Positions 38,531 to 47,913 of a DNA stretch of 64,000 nt are shown here, one piece after another; the stretch's first letter is position 1; the number at the start of each line of letters is the position of its first letter. A program made the translations under genes and the position numbers. Origin of the DNA: an uncultured Bryobacteraceae bacterium (GTDB lineage Bacteria; Acidobacteriota; Terriglobia; Bryobacterales; Bryobacteraceae); contig CALDSU010000006.1 of NCBI GenBank assembly GCA_937924525.1, positions 25,350-89,349 of the forward strand, given 5' to 3'. The notes under the pieces are model-generated. The model saw nothing but the letters and a program-made list of their open reading frames with translations. It was not told the origin of the DNA and did not search any database.

Positions 38531-40111
38531 TTATTGGCTTTCCTTCAGCGTGCCGGCCAGGAACAGGGTGGTCCATTCACCGCGCCCCCTACCCAGGGGA
38601 CTGGTCGAGCGCAACACTCTGAACGCCACGGGGTCGCCGGGTTTCAGGGTCGCCTGAATCCTGCGCACATCCGCCACCGACGAAACCTCCTGCTTGTTGA
38701 CGGAGACGATCACATCGTTCGGAAGGATGCCGATGTCGTCGGCGAAGGAACCGGGCGACACACTGCGCACCAGCACTCCGTGGGCGTCCGTCAGCCCCAT
38801 TTCCTGCCGGCGGGCCGGCGTCAGTTCCTCAATCATGATGCCGAACTTGGCGGGAGAATTTTCCTCTTCCGCGCCTGGACCGGACGATTCAGGACTGCGT
38901 TCGCCGGAAACAATCGAGGCCCGATCGCCGACCGAGACCTTGAAATCCATTTTCTTGCCGTCGCGCAGGACGCTCACCACCGTGGTCGAGCCGACCGGCA
39001 GATCCGAGATGTGGTTGACCAAGTCCTGCCCGTTCCGCACCGGCTTCCCATCCACGGCCGTAATAAAGTCGCCGGCCTTAATGCCGGCTTTCTCCGCGGG
39101 CGTGCCGGGGTTGACGGTGATCACCACCACGCCCTGACTGACCCCGTACACCTGGAGCAGTTCGGGCTTGGCTTCCTGGAAGTTCACGCCAATCGCGCCG
39201 CGCGTCACGCGGCCCGTCTTAATGATCTGGTTGTAAACCTTCACCGCCGTGTTGCTGGGCAGCGCGAAGCCGATACCTTGATATCCGCCGGTCCCGCTCG
39301 CGATGGCGGTGTTGATGCCGATCACTTCGCCGCGAATATTGATCAGCGGGCCGCCGGAGTTCCCGGGGTTGATGGCGGCATCCGTCTGGAGAAAGCGTTG
39401 GAAGATGGAGCTGTTGCCGCCGCCCTCGATGCTGCGCTCCTTGGCGCTGATGATACCCGCCGTGACGGTGGCCTGCAAACCGAACGGGGAGCCGATCGCC
39501 ACCGCCCAGTCGCCCACCTGCATCGCATCGGAATTGCCGATCTTGGCCGCCGGCAACGGACGCTTGGCGTCGATCTTGATCACCGCCAGGTCGGTGTCCG
39601 GATCCGAGCCGATCAGTTTCGCATCCAGCTTGTCCTGGCTCTCGTGCAGCGTCACCTGGATGCGGTCCGCCTTTTCGACGACATGATAGTTCGTCAGGAT
39701 ATACCCGGACGGGTCGACGATCACGCCCGAGCCCAGCCCCCGGCGGGGCATCCGGGGACCTTCCGGCGCGCCGAACCCAAAAAAGCGCTGGAACAGATCG
39801 TTCATGTCCTCATCCTCGCCGGGCCCCGGCCGGCGCCGGCCGCGGGCTTGCGCCGGCGCTTTGGGCTCCGAGGTCACGGAGATATGCACGACGGCAGGCT
39901 CCAGTTGCTTCGCCAACTGGGAGAAAGAGTTCTGCATCTCGACGGGGTCCGGAATCGTGAGGGGCTTGGCCCCCGGAGCCGCCGGCTGGTCCTTGGCGGC
40001 CTTCACGCCTGTGTCGAGCAAGGTGCCGATTACGATGCCGACCGATAGAGTAAAGAGGATCAACGTAAACGACAGCAGCCTCTGCCTGCGTAAAGTGTCA
40101 AACCAATTCAT
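38531..40111 (-). CDS. HtrA/Deg family serine protease with two PDZ domains
   Basis: ILTNYHVVEKAD, DTDLAVIKID, INPGNSGGPLIN triad; PDZ segments; N-terminal TM. Confidence 0.95.
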   Translation of the reverse strand: MNWFDTLRRQRLLSFTLILFTLSVGIVIGTLLDTGVKAAKDQPAAPGAKPLTIPDPVEMQNSFSQLAKQLEPAVVHISVTSEPKAPAQARGRRRPGPGEDEDMNDLFQRFFGFGAPEGPRMPRRGLGSGVIVDPSGYILTNYHVVEKADRIQVTLHESQDKLDAKLIGSDPDTDLAVIKIDAKRPLPAAKIGNSDAMQVGDWAVAIGSPFGLQATVTAGIISAKERSIEGGGNSSIFQRFLQTDAAINPGNSGGPLINIRGEVIGINTAIASGTGGYQGIGFALPSNTAVKVYNQIIKTGRVTRGAIGVNFQEAKPELLQVYGVSQGVVVITVNPGTPAEKAGIKAGDFITAVDGKPVRNGQDLVNHISDLPVGSTTVVSVLRDGKKMDFKVSVGDRASIVSGERSPESSGPGAEEENSPAKFGIMIEELTPARRQEMGLTDAHGVLVRSVSPGSFADDIGILPNDVIVSVNKQEVSSVADVRRIQATLKPGDPVAFRVLRSTSPLGRGRGEWTTLFLAGTLKESQ

Positions 40112-40169
40112 GTGCGACTTGTAACCTCCGCGTTTCTTGGGAAGGGCTATCCTTGATTATATTCCCGCG

Positions 40170-41060
40170 CTAGTGGGATGGATGGTTGAATCGCCGGATT
40201 GGTTTCAATTCCACCAGCAGGATGCCCGCCAAAATCAGGACGGCTCCGCTGATTCCCCGCCCGCTGAGGGTCTCGCCGGTCAGCGCGTAGGACGCCGCCC
40301 AGGCAAATAGCGGCTCCGAGGAAAAGATCAAAGCCGTTCTCACCGGCGTGGTGTGCTGCTGGGCCCACGCCTGGATGGTGAATCCCAGCGCCGTGGCGAA
40401 CACCGCGGTGATGCCCACCGCGGCCCACCACTGGGGCGAAGGGCGCCAGAACGGCGTTTCCAGAAATGGAAACAAAAGCCAAGCCAAAAGCGCGCAAACG
40501 CTCAACTGCCATACCGCAACCCGCTCGAACTGCGCCCGCCCGGCGAACCGGCCAATCACCAGCACGTGGGCGGCGTAAGCCACGGTGCAACCGGAGGTGA
40601 TCAGGTCGCCGTAGCCGGGAAGCCACGCGCCGGGTGGCAGCGTCATCAGCGCCAGGCCGGCCGCCGCCAGGAGTGCGCCCATCGCCTCCGGCAGCGCGGG
40701 AACACTGCGATAGACGGCGGCGGCAAGGAAAGGTACCACCACCACCGTCAGACCCGTGACAAACGCCGACTTGGTGGGCGTCGTGAACCGCAGCCCGACC
40801 GTCTGGAAGCCGTAGCCGACAAACAGACAAAAACCCGCCAGCAGTCCGCAACGCGCTGACATCCGCGCCCGGGGATCCGGCTTCCAGCGGCGCGCGAACA
40901 GGGCTCCCACCAGCGCCGCCGCCAGGGTGAAGCGGACGGCGAGAAACACAAAGGTGGAGGAATCGTCCAGGGCTTGCTTCACCACCGCGAAGGTGACTCC
41001 CCAGAAGAAAGTGGCGACGACGAGGGCCGCGTCGGCGCGCCAGTCGGGGAGACGGGTCAC
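40170..41060 (-). CDS. EamA/DMT superfamily transporter
   Basis: DAALVVATFFWGVTFAVVKQALDDSSTFVFLAVRFTLAAAL...ALIFSSEPLFAWAASYALTGETLSGRGISGAVLILAGILLVEL; GTG start overlaps upstream stop. Confidence 0.9.
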   Translation of the reverse strand: MTRLPDWRADAALVVATFFWGVTFAVVKQALDDSSTFVFLAVRFTLAAALVGALFARRWKPDPRARMSARCGLLAGFCLFVGYGFQTVGLRFTTPTKSAFVTGLTVVVVPFLAAAVYRSVPALPEAMGALLAAAGLALMTLPPGAWLPGYGDLITSGCTVAYAAHVLVIGRFAGRAQFERVAVWQLSVCALLAWLLFPFLETPFWRPSPQWWAAVGITAVFATALGFTIQAWAQQHTTPVRTALIFSSEPLFAWAASYALTGETLSGRGISGAVLILAGILLVELKPIRRFNHPSH

Positions 41061-42310
41061 GAGCGGCGGGCGAAGCCTTCGGCGAGCACGGGATCGCGCA
41101 GCAGCAGGATGGCCGTCAGGAGAATCCGTTTCAACGCCAGGTCGCGGCGGTCGGGAAGAAACCACTCCTGCGGCGTGTGAGCGCCTCCCCCTTGCCCCCC
41201 GGCGCCGATGGATACCGCGGGAATGCCCAGCGATAAGGGAATGTTCGCGTCGGTAGAGGCGCAATCCAGGCGCGAGCGGATGCCCAGATGCGCGTCGACG
41301 GCCCTGAGATAGTCGATTACCGCGGCGCCTTCCGGCAGGCTTCCCGCGGGCCGGGCGCCGATCTCGCGGAGACGTCCCGTCACCCGTCCGGCCACCGCGC
41401 GCTCGTTCTCCGCCGCCTGCGCATGTTCAACCGCGGCGTTCAGGATCGCCACCAGTTCGTCCATCTTCTGGTTGCTTTCACTGCGAATGTCGACCTTAGC
41501 GCGCGCCTGCGAGGGAATCGCGTTGATGCTGGTGCCGCCTTCCAGGATGCCCACGTTCACCGAAGACCGCGGATTGCCGTTCAAGCGCAGTTCGGTGAAT
41601 TCGGCCACGGCGCGGCTGAGGGCGTGGACGGGATTGCCCGTGCCGTAGTCGCTCCAGCTATGGCCGCCCGGCCCGCTAAAGATGACTTCGAATCGCCGGC
41701 TGCCCAGCGCCTGGGTAGTGATGTGATCGGAGCCCGCGCCATCGAGCACGATAAAAGTGGCCGCCCGCCGGGCAAACCCCGACGGCCGGCACAGGTGCCG
41801 CATCCCGCTCAGATTGCCTTCGCCTTCCTCGCCGACGTTAGCGATCAAAACCAGCCGCGAGCACAAACCGTCCAGCGGCGGGGCGGATTTGAGCGCGCGC
41901 GCGATCGCCATCAACGCGGCCAGCCCGGCGCCGTTGTCGGAAACTCCCGGCCCCAGAAAGCGGCCATCCGACGCGATGGCGACGTCGTCCCGGTTCCGCG
42001 GCGCCAGCACGGTGTCCAGATGCGCGGTCACCGCGACATACGGCCCGCGCGCGTCCGGGTCCAGGAACGCCAGCACGTTGCCCGCCCGATCGAGTTGCAC
42101 TTCGCATCCGTAGCTCCGGAATTGCTCCGCCATCCACTCCGCCCGCCGGCTTTCCAGGAAGGTCGGCGCGGGGATGCGGCACACCTCCAGATGCTGCTCG
42201 TTGATCCACTGCTTCTCGCGCGTGAGAAACTGCAACGCCTCGCGCACGCTGCGGGACTCGGCCAGTTCGCCGACCGAGACTACCCCCGCGCTGAGCAATG
42301 GATTCCCCAT
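41057..42310 (-). CDS. M20 family metallopeptidase
   Basis: VAVTAHLDTVLAPRN; GPGVSDNGAGLAALMAIA; LIANVGEEGEGNLSGMRHLC; SIGAGGQGGGAHTPQEWF. Confidence 0.9.
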   Translation of the reverse strand: MGNPLLSAGVVSVGELAESRSVREALQFLTREKQWINEQHLEVCRIPAPTFLESRRAEWMAEQFRSYGCEVQLDRAGNVLAFLDPDARGPYVAVTAHLDTVLAPRNRDDVAIASDGRFLGPGVSDNGAGLAALMAIARALKSAPPLDGLCSRLVLIANVGEEGEGNLSGMRHLCRPSGFARRAATFIVLDGAGSDHITTQALGSRRFEVIFSGPGGHSWSDYGTGNPVHALSRAVAEFTELRLNGNPRSSVNVGILEGGTSINAIPSQARAKVDIRSESNQKMDELVAILNAAVEHAQAAENERAVAGRVTGRLREIGARPAGSLPEGAAVIDYLRAVDAHLGIRSRLDCASTDANIPLSLGIPAVSIGAGGQGGGAHTPQEWFLPDRRDLALKRILLTAILLLRDPVLAEGFARRS

Positions 42311-42518
42311 TTATTCGTCAGTGTACCGCGCGGCGCGGCGCGCCCCGCCGGGCGGCGGATGCGGCGCCATGTCGCTTCGCTGCGCGGGATCCCGGCCTAT
42401 CCCGACCCCGGCCGGTCTTTCGCCCGCGCGGCTCGACCGAGTTACGGGCGACGATCTTGGGCTCGCGCAGGCACGCCCGCTCCGGCCGTGACCGATTTGC
42501 GCCGGAAGCCGGGGGAAC

Positions 42519-43187
42519 TCACCGGAAGAATTTGGAGGGATCGTTCAGCTTCGGCGGGCCGAACCGCAACCTCGGCGGGCGCAGCCCCCGCCGGCTGCTC
42601 TCCGACAGGAGCGACCGCTGCATGCGCGCCTGGGCGCGGATCACCTGGGAGATGACGTTGCTCATGCCCAATGCCGCGTACATCATCTGGTAGCCCTTGA
42701 GCTGCTCTTGCTGTTTTTCGCCCAGCATCAACCGCTCAGCGTCTTTCAACATCTGGTCGATCCGCGCGCCGACCGTGGCGATCGTCTCGTACGCGCCAGC
42801 TACCGGACCGGTGAACGGCTGGAAGTTGCTCAGGTTCGAGGCGAGTCGCTGGACCGCCTGCGCCGCCGGGCTTTGGCTGATTGGTGCGAGCGCCGCCGCC
42901 ACCTGAGCGGCGGCAGCGGGAATCCGGGCGCTCGCCTCGTCAATGGCCGCGGGCAGCAGTCCCGGCGCCGCGAACGGCGCCGGCCGATGCGCGCAAGTCT
43001 CCACCGGCGCGGCCCGCTCTTGCTGCTGGAACAGAGTCGCGAACGCCTGGCTGATCTGGTCCGCCAACTGGGCGGGCGACGGCGAGGCTCCGGCGGCGCT
43101 GCCCGCTGGTTCAAGCACGCTGCTCACAACCGGTCCCACCGGTCCGGCAAAGATGGCGCGAATAGGACCACCGATTGGTGACGACAT
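42519..43187 (-). CDS. Orphan hypothetical protein
   Basis: Intact ORF MSSPIGGPIRAIFAGPVGPVVSSVLEP...; no motif recognised; helix-rich C-terminal half. Confidence 0.6.
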   Translation of the reverse strand: MSSPIGGPIRAIFAGPVGPVVSSVLEPAGSAAGASPSPAQLADQISQAFATLFQQQERAAPVETCAHRPAPFAAPGLLPAAIDEASARIPAAAAQVAAALAPISQSPAAQAVQRLASNLSNFQPFTGPVAGAYETIATVGARIDQMLKDAERLMLGEKQQEQLKGYQMMYAALGMSNVISQVIRAQARMQRSLLSESSRRGLRPPRLRFGPPKLNDPSKFFR

Positions 43188-43661
43188 CCGATGAACACTC
43201 CCCACTCAAAAAACCTGGCCGCGGGCACGCAACCCGCCCTCCTCTGTTATCGGGGCAAAGCGCGCCGGGTTGCGTTTTTGTGAGACGGATTTTCGTTACT
43301 ACGAGGACGAGGACCTGGGCATTGTCTGATCGAACGACCCGCAGACCCCAGTCGGGCGGCTGGCGCAGCCACTCGAGTTGCGGGAGGCCGACGAGGGGCT
43401 GGCGCGCGTGCGCGCGGCCTGGCGCGCAGCCGGCGTCCTGGACTACGGCAGGGCCGCGCCGGGGGGATAAACTGCCTCCGGCCCGCGCAAGGATCGCGTG
43501 GCAGGGTCACGCATACCGAGCGGCCCGCCCGCGCCCGGGCAAGCAACCTGGCCGCCCGGCGCCGCCGTGCTGGCGCCAGCCGAGTCCAGCGCACGGCGCA
43601 ATTTGCTCAAATGGTCGAGGAAGATTTTCCGGCCGAAGCCGTACCGCAAGGAGATGGACAA

Positions 43662-44957
43662 ATGCCGAATCCGAGCCGCCGTGTGTTTCTGGGAGCCGCC
43701 CCGGCGGGGGTGGCATGGGCGCAGGGCGCCGCGTCGCGCCCGGGGCCGAATGACCGCGTCAATCTCGCGGTGGTGGGGATCCGCGGCCGCGGCAAGGATC
43801 ACATCCGCAACTTCGCCAAGATCCCCCATGCGCGCGTCGATACGCTTTGCGATGTCGATGAGCGACTGTGGCCGGAGGCGGCGGAGCTGGCCGAGCAGGC
43901 CACAGGCCAGCGCCCGCGCTTCCAGGGAGACCTGCGGCGGGTGCTGGATGACAAGAGCATCGACGCCGTATCCCTGGCGCTTCCGAACCATTGGCACGCG
44001 CTCGCCTGTGTGTGGGCCTGCCAGGCGGGCAAGGACGTCTACCTGGAGAAACCCGGCTCGCACAACCTGTGGGAGGGCCGCAAGACGGTCGAGGCGGCCA
44101 ACAAGTACAACCGCATCGTACAGATCGGCACCCAATATCGGAGCCGCCCCGGCATCCGCGCGGCCATGGACTTCCTCCATGCCGGAAAGCTCGGCAAGCT
44201 CTACATGGTCCGCGCGGTGGTCTTCCGCCCGCGCGAACGTCTGGAGCGCCGGGCGGAGGCGCCCGCGCCGAACGGGGTCGCCTACGACCTCTGGCTGGGA
44301 CCAGCCCCGTGGCGTCCGTTCAACCCCGGACGCTTTCATTACAACTGGCATTGGTTCTGGGATACCGGCAATGGCGAAACCGGCAACAACGGCCCCCACG
44401 CGATGGATCTGGCGCGCTGGGCGCTGCACAAGTACGAGCATCCGGCGCGCATCCAGAGCATGGGGGGACTCGACGGCTGGGACTCGTTTCAGGAGACTCC
44501 GAACAGCCAGATCTCGGTCCTGGAATACGCCGGGGGCGAACGGGTGCAACTGGAGGTCCGCAACCTCTACACGAATGCCGAGGACGGCGTGGGCGAGGGC
44601 CTGTTTTTTTACGGTTCGGAGGGGTGGATGCGCACCAATTACGGCAGTTGGGCGACTTTCTTCGGACGCAAGCACGAACCGGGTCCGGCCGGCGCGCCCG
44701 AACCGCGACCGCTGCCGGAACCGCATTTTGAGAACTTCCTCCACGCGGTCCGCACGCGCAACCGCGACCTGCTGCACGCGCGGATCGAGGAGGGGCACCT
44801 CACCTCCGCGATGTGCCATCTCGCCAATATCGCCTACCGGACCCGCCGCACGCTGGTGTTCCAGTCCGACCGCGAGGAGTTTCCCGGCGACGCGGAGGCC
44901 AACAGCTACCTGCGCCGCAGGTACCGCTACCCGTACGTGATGCCCGACCCGGTGTGA
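43662..44957 (+). CDS. Gfo/Idh/MocA family oxidoreductase with Tat-like leader
   Basis: NPSRRVFLGAAPAGVAWAQGA; VNLAVVGIRGRGKDHIRNFAKIPHARVDTLCDVDE; KDVYLEKPGSHNLWEGRKTVEAA. Confidence 0.92.
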   Translation: MPNPSRRVFLGAAPAGVAWAQGAASRPGPNDRVNLAVVGIRGRGKDHIRNFAKIPHARVDTLCDVDERLWPEAAELAEQATGQRPRFQGDLRRVLDDKSIDAVSLALPNHWHALACVWACQAGKDVYLEKPGSHNLWEGRKTVEAANKYNRIVQIGTQYRSRPGIRAAMDFLHAGKLGKLYMVRAVVFRPRERLERRAEAPAPNGVAYDLWLGPAPWRPFNPGRFHYNWHWFWDTGNGETGNNGPHAMDLARWALHKYEHPARIQSMGGLDGWDSFQETPNSQISVLEYAGGERVQLEVRNLYTNAEDGVGEGLFFYGSEGWMRTNYGSWATFFGRKHEPGPAGAPEPRPLPEPHFENFLHAVRTRNRDLLHARIEEGHLTSAMCHLANIAYRTRRTLVFQSDREEFPGDAEANSYLRRRYRYPYVMPDPV

Positions 44958-44997
44958 ACCAGGCGCGCCCCGGGGATGCTATGAAGAGAAGAAAGCG

Positions 44998-45900
44998 ATG
45001 ATCGCTCCCGCCCGGCGCAAATCAGTGTTCTTCTTCGTCGCGCTCGGCATCGCCATCACGGCGCTGGCCGTGGCGTTGAACGTCGGCTGGATCCTGCTGA
45101 ACTGGCGCACCACCGTGCTGCTGGTGCTGGGCGTGCTGTTCTTCAGCGTGATCATTACTGGCGTCGTGTTGAACACCATCTTCCTGGTGCGGGAGATCCG
45201 GCGCAACGAGCAGCACGACGCATTCATTAACGCGGTGACGCATGAGCTCAAAACGCCGGTGGCGTCTATCCGGCTGTACCTGGAAACGCTGCAAACCCGG
45301 CCGGTGGAAGACGCTAAACGCCAGGAAATCTACGGAGTCATGCTGGCCGATTGCGATCGCCTGCTGCACACCATCGAGCAGGTGCTGCGCGTGGGGCGCG
45401 CCGGACGCCAGCGGCGCCGGACCCGCGTGGACCTGGAGGCGCTAGCCGCCGAGTGCGTCGCGATGGCCGAGCGGCGGCATCACCTCTCCCCCGGGGCGAT
45501 GGAGTTTGTCCGGCAGGCCGCCGCAGGCGCGCGGCTGGAAGTGGTGGGCGATCCCGACGAGTTGTCCGCGGCCATCTCGAACCTGCTGGATAACGCCGTG
45601 AAGTATTCGGGCCCCCGGTTGCGCATCGTGGTCGAGTTGGCCGCGCTCGGCCGGGGGCAGGTGGCGGTGCGGGTCAAGGATCACGGCATAGGCATTCCCG
45701 CTTCGGAGCTCAAGCGCATCTTCAAGCGCTTTTACCGGATTCAGAACAGCGTGGCGGCGCGCATCAAGGGCACCGGCTTGGGTTTGTACCTGGTGCGTTC
45801 GGTGGCGGAACGCCATGGGGGACGCGCGTTCGCGGAAAGTGAGGGCACGGGCAAAGGCAGCACATTTACGCTCCAGTTGCCCCTGGCGCCCCCGGCATGA
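44998..45900 (+). CDS. Sensor histidine kinase with two closely spaced TM helices
   Basis: FINAVTHELKTPVASIRLYLETLQ H-box; N, G1 and G2 boxes (LLDNAVKYSG, VKDHGIGIP, KGTGLGLYLV). Confidence 0.93.
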   Translation: MIAPARRKSVFFFVALGIAITALAVALNVGWILLNWRTTVLLVLGVLFFSVIITGVVLNTIFLVREIRRNEQHDAFINAVTHELKTPVASIRLYLETLQTRPVEDAKRQEIYGVMLADCDRLLHTIEQVLRVGRAGRQRRRTRVDLEALAAECVAMAERRHHLSPGAMEFVRQAAAGARLEVVGDPDELSAAISNLLDNAVKYSGPRLRIVVELAALGRGQVAVRVKDHGIGIPASELKRIFKRFYRIQNSVAARIKGTGLGLYLVRSVAERHGGRAFAESEGTGKGSTFTLQLPLAPPA

Positions 45901-46619
45901 ACCGCATCCTGATTGTCGAGGACGAAACGCACCTGGCCGAAGGGCTCCGTTTCAACCTGGAGGCCGAAGGATATGGCGTGCGCGTGGTGGACAACGGCGA
46001 AGAGGCGCTGGCGCTGCTGCCGGCCGGCGAGGCGCCGTTCGACCTGGTGGTGCTGGACATCATGCTGCCCGGCATCGACGGCTTCAGCGTGGTGACGGAG
46101 TTGCGCCGCCGCGAGCAGTTTGTGCCGGTGTTGATTCTCACCGCCCGCGGGCGTCCGGAAGAAGTGCTGCGCGGCTTCGAATGCGGGGCGGACGACTACC
46201 TGTCCAAGCCGTTCGAACTGGCGATTCTGCTGGCGCGGATCCGGGGACTGCTGCGGCGGCGCGAGTGGCTCGCGCGCGCGGCGGCGCCCGAGCCGGCCGC
46301 CCCGCCGGAAGTGTACCGGTTCGCGGACGTCATCATCGACTTCACCACGCTGGAAATCCGCGCCCGCGGGGAGAAGCATCAGCTCACCCTGATGGAGGCC
46401 AACCTGCTCCGGTACCTGGTCCAGCACGAAGGGCGGGCGGTCAGCCGGAAGGCCATGATCGAAGACGTCTGGGGACTCCGCGAGGACACCGACACGCGAC
46501 CGATTGACAACTTCATTGTTAGGCTGCGCCGCTACATCGAGCGGGAGCCCTCCCGGCCGCGGTATCTGCGGACCGTGCGCGGCGTTGGCTACCGGTTCGT
46601 CGCGCAGCCCGAGGATTAA
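45897..46619 (+). CDS. OmpR-family response regulator
   Basis: ILIVEDETHLAEGL; LVVLDIMLPGIDGFS; C-terminal winged helix RPIDNFIVRLRRYIEREPSRPRYLRTVRGVGYRF. Confidence 0.95.
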   Translation: MNRILIVEDETHLAEGLRFNLEAEGYGVRVVDNGEEALALLPAGEAPFDLVVLDIMLPGIDGFSVVTELRRREQFVPVLILTARGRPEEVLRGFECGADDYLSKPFELAILLARIRGLLRRREWLARAAAPEPAAPPEVYRFADVIIDFTTLEIRARGEKHQLTLMEANLLRYLVQHEGRAVSRKAMIEDVWGLREDTDTRPIDNFIVRLRRYIEREPSRPRYLRTVRGVGYRFVAQPED

Positions 46620-47791
46620 GGATTCACCTCCGGCCACGCCGTTTGGGCGCGCCGGTCCAGTTCCTCTTCGATCCTGCGGAGAGCGCTCAGAAACTCTCGC
46701 GGCGTGCTGATATTGAAGATCCGGCCGCCGGCCGCGCGGACCAGTTTCTCGAGCGAATCCGGAAAGGGAGAGACCCGCCAGAAGAAACTGTAGCGGAGAT
46801 AGAAAAAGAGCGGCCGCCGTTCGGGCGGCTGGGCGAGCAATTCGCGAGGAAACTTTTCGTCGTAGCGATTGTGCGGACCCACGAACACGATGGCGTCGGG
46901 GGGAGGGGTGGCATCCTGCTCGCGGTTCACCAGGTCGGCCAGGAGTTCCAGATACCGCTTGGGGTTTTGCAGGGCGCGAAGATCGACGGCTCCGATTTGC
47001 AGGTCATCCAGCAGATCCAGCAAACGCTCGAGCGCGCCGGGGGTAATGGCCGGCGCACGAAACAGTTCTTTCTGCTGCTGCAAGTTGAAAGCGACCAGAG
47101 AAACGGCCTCAAAAGGGGTGTGCTCGAACAGCGAAGTGAGCGTGGTGAGCAGGATGGACTGGTCGAAGGGAGACAGAACGGCGGCGCGCGGCCGGATGGG
47201 AGCCGCATGCAACAGCACCGCGACGCGGTAGGGACGCGGCGCCGGGTCGGGCTGCCAGCGCGTCAAACGCAGCGAAGCCACTTCGCCCGGACCCAGCGGG
47301 ACCCGCTCGGGCTGGTCTTGTGTTTTGGGCTTCAGCTCGATGCGCCACTGGCTGCGGCACTCGCGGCCGGCGAGGTCCGTCAAGACCCAGTCCACCGTGT
47401 AGGCGCCGGCTCCAAGGAAGAAGCCGCCGTCGAGCAGCGCCCGCAGCCGGGTCTTTTCCGGCAGTTCGGGAAAGCGGTAGATCTGGCGAAAGTAGCTGGG
47501 CCTGGCCGGCGCTGCCGGCTGCACGCGGAAAAAGGCCACGAGCACGGCGTTCTGGCGGGGTAACGCGGAGAGGGGAATCTCGGCGCGATATCCGGCCTGG
47601 TAGCGCAGGGCGAAGTTCAGCGATGGAGGCAACGCATCCACCCGGCAGGGGAGGCGGGCGGCCGCGGGAGGTTTCACGAAAAGAGCTGCCGCGGCTTGCT
47701 CCGGCCGCGAGGCCGGCGGAAGAAGATGCTGCGCTGCGCCCGGCTCGAGCAACCTCAGCGAAAGAAGCAGGAAACAGGAGAGCCGGGACAT
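46616..47791 (-). CDS. Exported VWA-like hypothetical protein
   Basis: Signal peptide; VALVAFNLQQQKELFRAP...DAIVFVGPHNRYDEKFPRELL...AAGGRIFNISTPREFLSALRRIEEELDRR; resembles acidobacterial VWFA-related proteins. Confidence 0.6.
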   Translation of the reverse strand: MSRLSCFLLLSLRLLEPGAAQHLLPPASRPEQAAAALFVKPPAAARLPCRVDALPPSLNFALRYQAGYRAEIPLSALPRQNAVLVAFFRVQPAAPARPSYFRQIYRFPELPEKTRLRALLDGGFFLGAGAYTVDWVLTDLAGRECRSQWRIELKPKTQDQPERVPLGPGEVASLRLTRWQPDPAPRPYRVAVLLHAAPIRPRAAVLSPFDQSILLTTLTSLFEHTPFEAVSLVAFNLQQQKELFRAPAITPGALERLLDLLDDLQIGAVDLRALQNPKRYLELLADLVNREQDATPPPDAIVFVGPHNRYDEKFPRELLAQPPERRPLFFYLRYSFFWRVSPFPDSLEKLVRAAGGRIFNISTPREFLSALRRIEEELDRRAQTAWPEVNP

Positions 47792-47913
47792 TGCAAGCGC
47801 TTGCTTTCATTGTACGGGGCTCTTGCAGGAATCCTCCCTATTGGGAGGGCGGCTTTCTGCCGAAGTGGAGACTAGGAGGGAAGACCTCGCGACCGCAGGG
47901 GCCAGACGCCGCC

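Noticed and set aside
38237-40048. 603-aa plus-strand ORF
   Set aside because: Antisense to htrA and the peptidoglycan-binding gene.
43498-44940. 480-aa plus-strand ORF overlapping the Gfo/Idh gene in another frame
   Set aside because: Arg/Ser/Thr-rich out-of-frame translation; the correct frame (43662-44957) has clear oxidoreductase motifs.
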